A stretch of DNA of 43,676 nt from an uncultured Treponema sp. GTDB lineage: Bacteria; Spirochaetota; Spirochaetia; Treponematales; Treponemataceae. A program made the translations under genes and the position numbers. Positions 39,167-43,676 of this stretch are shown one piece after another (positions within the stretch are counted from its first letter, which is position 1; the number at the start of each line of letters is the position of its first letter). The notes under the pieces were generated by a model. That model was not told the DNA's origin, ran no database searches, and saw only the letters and a list, made by a program, of their open reading frames with translations. The stretch is from the NCBI GenBank assembly GCA_937915735.1, contig CALGGS010000094.1, positions 1 to 43,676 on the forward strand, in the 5' to 3' direction.

Positions 39167-39526
39167 ATGATTCAAATCTTCGGCACAAACAAAAACTTTG
39201 ACTGCAAGGCGTCCCAGCGTTTCTTTAAGGAACGACGCATTCCATTTCAGTTCATTGACCTTAAAGAAAAAGAAATGTCCTCTGGCGAGTTTGACTCCGT
39301 GGTATCGTCCCTTGCAAAATCTGAGGGAAGCCGGGCGGCGGCAATCGAGGCCCTGACCGACACAAAATCAAAAGATTACGCCAGCATCGCCTACCTTGAC
39401 GACAGCGAAAAAGAAGAAAAACTTTTTGAAAACCAGGCTAAACTCTTAAAACAGCCAGTCTGCCGAAACGGAAAAACCGAGGCCACCGTTGGCATGGCGC
39501 AGAAAGCCTGGGAAGGCTGGAAGTAA
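39167..39526 (+). CDS. ArsC/Spx-family thioredoxin-fold protein
   Basis: 119 residues, the usual length. The N-terminal IQIFGTNKNFDCKASQRFF carries the single redox cysteine (C12) of the ArsC/YffB type, and LKQPVCRNGKTEATVG near residue 95 is the conserved cis-Pro and substrate loop. Family members reduce arsenate or act as Spx-like regulators. The absence of arsenic genes and the YffB-like form leave the real role open. It is followed after 19 bases by a small membrane protein gene. Confidence 0.82.
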   Translation: MIQIFGTNKNFDCKASQRFFKERRIPFQFIDLKEKEMSSGEFDSVVSSLAKSEGSRAAAIEALTDTKSKDYASIAYLDDSEKEEKLFENQAKLLKQPVCRNGKTEATVGMAQKAWEGWK

Positions 39527-39545
39527 AGGGCAGGAAGAATCATAG

Positions 39546-40022
39546 ATGCAAAAAATTGGAATGGAAAAAGAAAACATTGTCGGCATAGTTGCAAACAGTT
39601 TGCTTTTAGGAGGTTGCGTTTGCGCTTTGATTGCGATGTGTCTTTTGCAGGCCGGAATAATTCCCATTATAATTTCCGCTTTTTTCATCCTGTTGTTCTT
39701 ATTCGGCATCATAGTTGAAAGCCGGGAATCCATTCTTTATGACGAGTCTCATTTTGAAGTAAGAAGTTTTGCTGGAAAAGAAAAAATCGACTACGGGGAT
39801 ATCGTTAAAATTTCCCGCGTGTATATCCGGCTGACGGCAAGGGCTGGCGGGCATTGGCGTTATTATGTTTACATTAAAGCAGATGACGAAATTAAAAAAG
39901 TAATAGTTCCCTTTCCTCAGTTTATAGAAAACGTTCACTTACAGGATTTGTTTTCAAAAATCAAATTTGCAAATTCCCAAGTCCAATGGTCTCTGCCTGT
40001 AAACATTCAGAGTAATCGTTAA
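39546..40022 (+). CDS. Small membrane protein with PH-like domain
   Basis: 158 residues. Two close membrane helices (about 12-30 and 34-52) are followed by a beta-rich domain (about 60-150; SHFEVRSFAGKEKIDYGDIV and WRYYVYIKADDEIKKVI) similar to bacterial PH domains found in small membrane proteins. Function unknown. The start at 39546 is kept because GGAAG stands 8-10 bases upstream; ATG 39561 is also possible. It may share a transcript with the preceding gene. It converges on the glycosylase gene. Confidence 0.6.
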   Translation: MQKIGMEKENIVGIVANSLLLGGCVCALIAMCLLQAGIIPIIISAFFILLFLFGIIVESRESILYDESHFEVRSFAGKEKIDYGDIVKISRVYIRLTARAGGHWRYYVYIKADDEIKKVIVPFPQFIENVHLQDLFSKIKFANSQVQWSLPVNIQSNR

Positions 40023-40029
40023 AACTATC

Positions 40030-40602
40030 TTATAGAATATAAACCGAATATGCTTCAATCAGCTTTTCCAGTGACCATGCGGCATTTGCGGGGCTGGTGC
40101 TGGGAAGGCATTGGCTTGTTAGATTGAAGCGTTCTTCGTAAGTGTCGGCACAGTGCTTCTGCCAGAGGGCAAAGGCGGTCTTTCCCGTGCAGAAAACGCG
40201 GCGGATTCTGCTCTGCTCAAAAATCTCCGTAAAATCATTGGGCGTGGCGTTTTTAATGCTTGCGTCCGCCGCCCCCTCAATCTCGCAGGAGGCAAGCACA
40301 TCCCAAAGGGCGATATGATGGCGAATTAGAAAATCCCGCCTTTCTTTAATCGCTGCGGCAAGGTCGGCTCTTTCCTGCCTGGCCGCCTGTGTCGTGAGAA
40401 ATCCTCTGTTCGTGTAGGTCAGCTTCTCTCCAAAGATCGCGGGTAGCACCCGCCAGAACCTGTTCTGTCCGTGCATGTAGAAAAATCCCGCATTCCGGCT
40501 GGCGGGGGAGGGCATGGTTCCAAGCAAAAGAATCTGGCTTTCACTGTTCCACACTGGCGGAATGGGGTGTGTGATTTTTTCGGCAAGAGAGGATGTGCTC
40601 AT
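40030..40602 (-). CDS. DNA-deoxyinosine glycosylase (family 6 uracil-DNA glycosylase-like)
   Basis: 190 residues. The N-terminal ILLLGTMPSPASRNAGFFY followed by HGQNRFWRVL and the C-terminal LPSTSPANAA are the two signature regions of the HDG family, which removes hypoxanthine (deaminated adenine) from DNA. The middle ALWDVLASCEIEGAADASI is also typical. Length is normal. TATACT (minus strand, 40614-40609) lies six bases before the ATG, so translation is predicted to be leaderless. Confidence 0.9.
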   Translation of the reverse strand: MSTSSLAEKITHPIPPVWNSESQILLLGTMPSPASRNAGFFYMHGQNRFWRVLPAIFGEKLTYTNRGFLTTQAARQERADLAAAIKERRDFLIRHHIALWDVLASCEIEGAADASIKNATPNDFTEIFEQSRIRRVFCTGKTAFALWQKHCADTYEERFNLTSQCLPSTSPANAAWSLEKLIEAYSVYIL

Positions 40603-40608
40603 TGGAAA

Positions 40609-40614
40609 AGTATA
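40609..40614 (-). promoter_or_regulatory. -10 box six bases before the glycosylase gene
   Basis: TATACT on the minus strand, gap six bases to ATG 40602, no ribosome site. Confidence 0.55.
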
Positions 40615-40688
40615 GCAGAAAAATCAGCGAAAAGAAACGATGCTTTGTATGGGGATTTTGTGGGTTTTATATCATTTGAGACTTCCCC

Positions 40689-40716
40689 TTGAAAAATCAG
40701 TAATCTGCGATATAAT
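40689..40716 (+). promoter_or_regulatory. Promoter of the beta-helix lipoprotein gene
   Basis: TTGAAA (40689-40694), 16 bases, TATAAT (40711-40716), then a leader with a small hairpin GCAAA-TTTTT-TTTGC and AAGAGG before the ATG at 40750. Confidence 0.7.
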
Positions 40717-40749
40717 TTAAGCAAATTTTTTTTGCAAAAGAGGCCGTGT

Positions 40750-42735
40750 ATGAAAAAATATTTTCTTTTTATAGCATCGATTTTGTTTGTTTTGTCACTG
40801 AATTCCTGTTCAAATTTTATATCAAATAATTCAGATACTGGCCTTTCGGTAACGCTTCCTTCGGCTCAGGTTAAAAATCGCTCTAATGCAAGGGCCGGAG
40901 AAACTGGTCTTGCCGAAAAATGGTATGATTCGGTTACAAAATACGAAGTTTATGTCGAAAAGCGATTCTCAGAACTGGAAAGTGAAGAGCTGGATGAAAA
41001 TCGAGAGTCAAATTTTTTCCAAAAAGAAGGAAAACCTGGCGAAACAATTACTTTTACGGATATAGGCTCTGGTACTTATAGCATAATTGTCATCGCATAC
41101 GAAGAAGAATCTCCCATTGGAAGTGGCGAAAGCGAGGCTACGGTCATTGACGGAAAAAGAACAGCCGTTACGATAAAAATCTCAAAATATGATGACGAGG
41201 AGGAGTCCGACGAAATCTTATATGGCGGCTCTGTTACTGTTACGCTTTCTTCTTCATCATCATCAAAGACTTTTTCTTCCCTTTCACAGGCATTAGTTTA
41301 TGCAGGGCAAAATCCTGCGGAAACTGGAGCGAACACAATTACCTTAAACGGAAATGTCTGTGCAAATCTCCTTGACTACTCTGCAGAATCTTCTGAAACT
41401 GTCAGGCCTTGGTTTATTTCAAATAACCTCATTATAGACCTGAATCACCATGTTTTATGTTGGTCGGAATTCAACTCAAATGAACTTAATACTTATGAAA
41501 ATCCGCTTTTTCAGGTTGCCAACGATGCGACATTGTTAATCAAAAACGGAATTATCACGAGCGAAAGCGGATTTAAGCATCAGAATATATTGATTGGAAC
41601 TATGTCAGGAACCGTTTCAGAGGACGAGGTTTCAAGCGGTACTATTGCCCTCAGTAATGTCACTATAAAAGATGTTACGGCTCCTTTCATTTTGTACGCA
41701 AAAGATTCTAAATATTCAGGTGAGGGCGAAACGACAAAAGGTCTTTATCTTGATTCTGTTACTATTTCTGATTGTGTCTCAAAAAAAGTTGCTTTGGCAA
41801 GTGGTGAATTTGGCGGGGATACTGTTTCGCTTGAAGGCTCTAGCTTTTATGCTTTAAATACGACCATATCTGAATGTCTTGCAGAAGATTATGCTTCTGT
41901 TATTATAGCAAACAGTTCCGATGGGGCTTTTGTTGGCGGAAAAATATCCCTGACAGAAGATCCAAGTGAAATTTTAGGTTCTTCATATGAAAAACAGTAT
42001 GCACTCGTAATTGCGGGACTAAATGCCAATTCGGGAGGAAGCTCTCTGTTTGTTTCTTCTTCAACAATTTTTACAAATACCACCTACTATTATGAACCTG
42101 TTGTCGTTTATGCTGGCTATTCTCAGTTAAATCTTGCTGACGGCTTTACTTTTGTAAAATTTGACGAAAATGACTTTGTACCGGTGCAGCTCGCTTCAGA
42201 TGATAGTGAAACAATTTATGCCGATGATGCGAGTCTTGGTCTTACAAGAAGTGCCAATATAATTGCGGCGTCAAAAACAAGTTCTATAGACAAAGACTCT
42301 ACTGAAACAGCCCTTCAATTGGGGATTTATAGACTTGCCACTGATGCCACTGGAAATTCGACAGAAAAGGTTTATGTTGGTTCTCTTTACATCAACGGAA
42401 ATTCGTCAATTTATGGAGTTGTAAATCTTGCCTATAAGTCAAACATTGGGCAGACAGGCGCATTTTCAAGTGACACTAACGAGACAATAAAAATCGATTT
42501 CGGAGAATACATTTCTAATTATGAAAATGCTTCCAGCGTAAATTATCCGATTTATTGGGCCGCAGGAACAGAAAATACTGAGGATGAAAGCTCTTGTGTG
42601 ACAACATCAAAATTCGAGGTTTACAATGCAGATGGTTACTCAATTCAGAGAACCAATAATGTTGTCGCTGGAACGGATAATGCTTTGATTGATGCAATAA
42701 ATCATATCTACGCTCCACTTACAACGGGCGAGTAA
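40750..42735 (+). CDS. Large lipoprotein with predicted beta-helix
   Basis: 661 residues from the ATG at 40750. KKYFLFIASILFVLSLNSC is a lipoprotein signal with lipobox LNSC. An N-terminal beta domain (about 25-145) with TITFTDIGSGTYSIIVIAY precedes an acidic hinge. A long stretch of short beta strands rich in Gly, Ser, Thr and Asn (about 160-640; LIIDLNHHVL, LLIKNGIITS, IALSNVTIKD, LYLDSVTISD) reads like a right-handed parallel beta-helix. Such proteins are exposed at the cell surface of treponemes; ligand unknown. Its TAA overlaps the ATG of cbiJ by one base (TAATG), which would couple the two genes translationally. Confidence 0.8.
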   Translation: MKKYFLFIASILFVLSLNSCSNFISNNSDTGLSVTLPSAQVKNRSNARAGETGLAEKWYDSVTKYEVYVEKRFSELESEELDENRESNFFQKEGKPGETITFTDIGSGTYSIIVIAYEEESPIGSGESEATVIDGKRTAVTIKISKYDDEEESDEILYGGSVTVTLSSSSSSKTFSSLSQALVYAGQNPAETGANTITLNGNVCANLLDYSAESSETVRPWFISNNLIIDLNHHVLCWSEFNSNELNTYENPLFQVANDATLLIKNGIITSESGFKHQNILIGTMSGTVSEDEVSSGTIALSNVTIKDVTAPFILYAKDSKYSGEGETTKGLYLDSVTISDCVSKKVALASGEFGGDTVSLEGSSFYALNTTISECLAEDYASVIIANSSDGAFVGGKISLTEDPSEILGSSYEKQYALVIAGLNANSGGSSLFVSSSTIFTNTTYYYEPVVVYAGYSQLNLADGFTFVKFDENDFVPVQLASDDSETIYADDASLGLTRSANIIAASKTSSIDKDSTETALQLGIYRLATDATGNSTEKVYVGSLYINGNSSIYGVVNLAYKSNIGQTGAFSSDTNETIKIDFGEYISNYENASSVNYPIYWAAGTENTEDESSCVTTSKFEVYNADGYSIQRTNNVVAGTDNALIDAINHIYAPLTTGE

Positions 42736-43553
42736 TGAAGCAGATTTTTGTTTTTGCCGGAACGAGCGAGGGACGCGAAATTTGTGAACGCTTGTCACGG
42801 CGGGGAATTTCTTGCACGGTGAGCGTTGCGACTGAATACGGAGAAAAGCTTCTTCCAAAATCAGAAAAGATTGAAATCTTACAGGGCCGCTTGAATCACG
42901 GGCAAATGGTCTCTCTTTTTTCTAAAAAAGCTTATGATTTTGTGATTGATGCAACTCATCCCTTTGCGACTGAAGTTTCAAAAGAAATTAAAAAGGCGTG
43001 TTTGCTGGCAAAAAAACGCTACATTAGATTTGCGCGTGAGTGTGGGGAAGGGACTCTTCGCTATTCTCAGGATGACGGGGCTGTTTTTTTCCGGGATATA
43101 TCTTCCTGTGGTGACTGGCTTGAAAATCAGGAGGGAGGAATTTTTGTTTCGACCGGAAGCAAGGAGTTGTCACTTCTTTGCGAGAAGATTTCTGATAAAG
43201 CGCGGCTTTTTGTGCGGGTTTTGCCGTCAGTCGAAAGTCTGAAAATCTGTGAAAAATGTGGAATTATTCAAAAACAAATTATCGCAATGCAAGGCCCTTT
43301 TTCTGAAAAAACGAATGAAGTTCAGTTTGAAGAGAGCGGGGCAAAAATATTAGTAACGAAGGAAAGCGGCAGGGCTGGCGGATATTTTGAAAAAATCGAG
43401 GCTGCAAAAAAGCTCGGAATGAAGATTGCAGTGATTGAAAATCCAGAAAAAGAGATTCTTCACTACGCTCAGAATGACAGTCCTCTTGTGTGTTCGGGTG
43501 AAGAAGCTCTTATTTTTCACTCGGTTGACGAGTTGATTGAAAGAATCGTTTAA
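42735..43553 (+). CDS. cbiJ/cobK: Precorrin-6A/cobalt-precorrin-6A reductase
   Basis: 272 residues. IFVFAGTSEGREICERL (N-terminal Rossmann loop), the GRL(N) segment, DATHPFATEVS and the later IAMQGPFS with ILVTKESGRAGGYFEKIEAA are the hallmarks of CobK/CbiJ, which reduces the corrin macrocycle with NAD(P)H. Length is normal. It starts on the stop codon of the lipoprotein gene. Two in-frame peptides, TLRYSQDDG and ILHYAQNDS, are encoded by related 28-base sequences (43051-43078 and 43453-43480) that look like copies of a dispersed repeat. It is about 18 kb from the other cobalamin genes. Confidence 0.93.
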   Translation: MKQIFVFAGTSEGREICERLSRRGISCTVSVATEYGEKLLPKSEKIEILQGRLNHGQMVSLFSKKAYDFVIDATHPFATEVSKEIKKACLLAKKRYIRFARECGEGTLRYSQDDGAVFFRDISSCGDWLENQEGGIFVSTGSKELSLLCEKISDKARLFVRVLPSVESLKICEKCGIIQKQIIAMQGPFSEKTNEVQFEESGAKILVTKESGRAGGYFEKIEAAKKLGMKIAVIENPEKEILHYAQNDSPLVCSGEEALIFHSVDELIERIV

Positions 43554-43559
43554 GGGAAG

Positions 43560-43676
43560 GGGATGACCAATAAGTATGAGTCATTGCCGTGCTAGACACG
43601 GCAATCTCTTGTATTGTAATAAAATAGATTTTCGGGTCAAGCCCGAAAATGACACTTTTTGAACTTATTGGACAGC
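43560..43676. mobile_element. MITE-like palindromic repeat, copy B (runs to window end)
   Basis: Starts GGGATGACCAATAAG and ends CTTATTGGACAGC at the window edge; the right end is the exact complement of GCTGTCCAATAAG in copy A. Inside are hairpins TTGCCGTG-CTAGA-CACGGCAA and TTTTCGGG-TCAAG-CCCGAAAA; the second is missing from copy A. No ORF. Confidence 0.8.

Overview
The window reads like the chromosome of a host-associated or rumen-type Treponema (Spirochaetota). Pointers are lipoproteins built from TpLRR/BspA leucine-rich repeats, another large beta-helix-like lipoprotein, REC-GGDEF-EAL and HD-GYP c-di-GMP phosphodiesterases, scattered cobalamin genes, tRNA genes without encoded CCA, and moderate GC. 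This is a judgement from gene content and protein style; no species call is possible without a database search.

Layout. 1-3.3 kb: end of an ABC exporter, an LCM-type methyltransferase, an SPFH/band-7 protein and lumazine synthase. 3.35-4.04 kb: an acetyltransferase remnant and a 520-bp internally deleted ISAs1-like element. 4.1-12.7 kb: an AT-rich type I restriction-modification island in the unusual order hsdR - ORF6N/PLD-like protein - hsdS - AAA/DUF4143 ATPase - hsdM. 12.8 kb: tRNA-Ile(CAU) followed by small repeats. 13.1-18.0 kb: a glycan module (GH27 enzyme, ArsR-type regulator, secreted GH51 arabinofuranosidase) whose three promoter regions share an ATATCAA/TTGATAT half-site. 18.1-20.2 kb: response regulator with EAL domain plus an Hpt protein. 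20.3-26.1 kb: cbiA/cobB, a sugar isomerase-like TIM barrel, a lipoprotein, cbiD and a membrane HD-GYP protein. 26.2 kb: a MITE-like repeat. 26.3-28.8 kb: uracil permease and an N-terminally extended uracil phosphoribosyltransferase. 28.9 kb: tRNA-Val(GAC). 29.0-30.4 kb: a RavA/MoxR-like protein that has lost Walker B. 30.5-34.9 kb: XRE regulator, BspA-like lipoprotein, small P-loop protein and a second XRE regulator, linked by two types of shared operator-like sequence. 34.9-40.6 kb: oxidoreductase, a GC-rich structured intergenic element, small membrane proteins, an orphan antitoxin-like gene, a BRO-N remnant, a helical-repeat protein, an ArsC/Spx-like protein and a DNA-deoxyinosine glycosylase. 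40.7-43.6 kb: a beta-helix lipoprotein coupled to cbiJ/cobK, then a second MITE copy that runs off the window.

The main cross-cutting observation is a promoter style. At least seven genes have a TATAAT-like box ending exactly six bases before the start codon, which predicts leaderless transcripts. Other points worth following are the rearranged type I locus, the Walker-B-less RavA-like protein, the paired operators around the XRE/BspA cluster, the local regulon of the arabinose/galactose enzymes, and short dispersed repeats that appear to sit in frame inside cobalamin genes.
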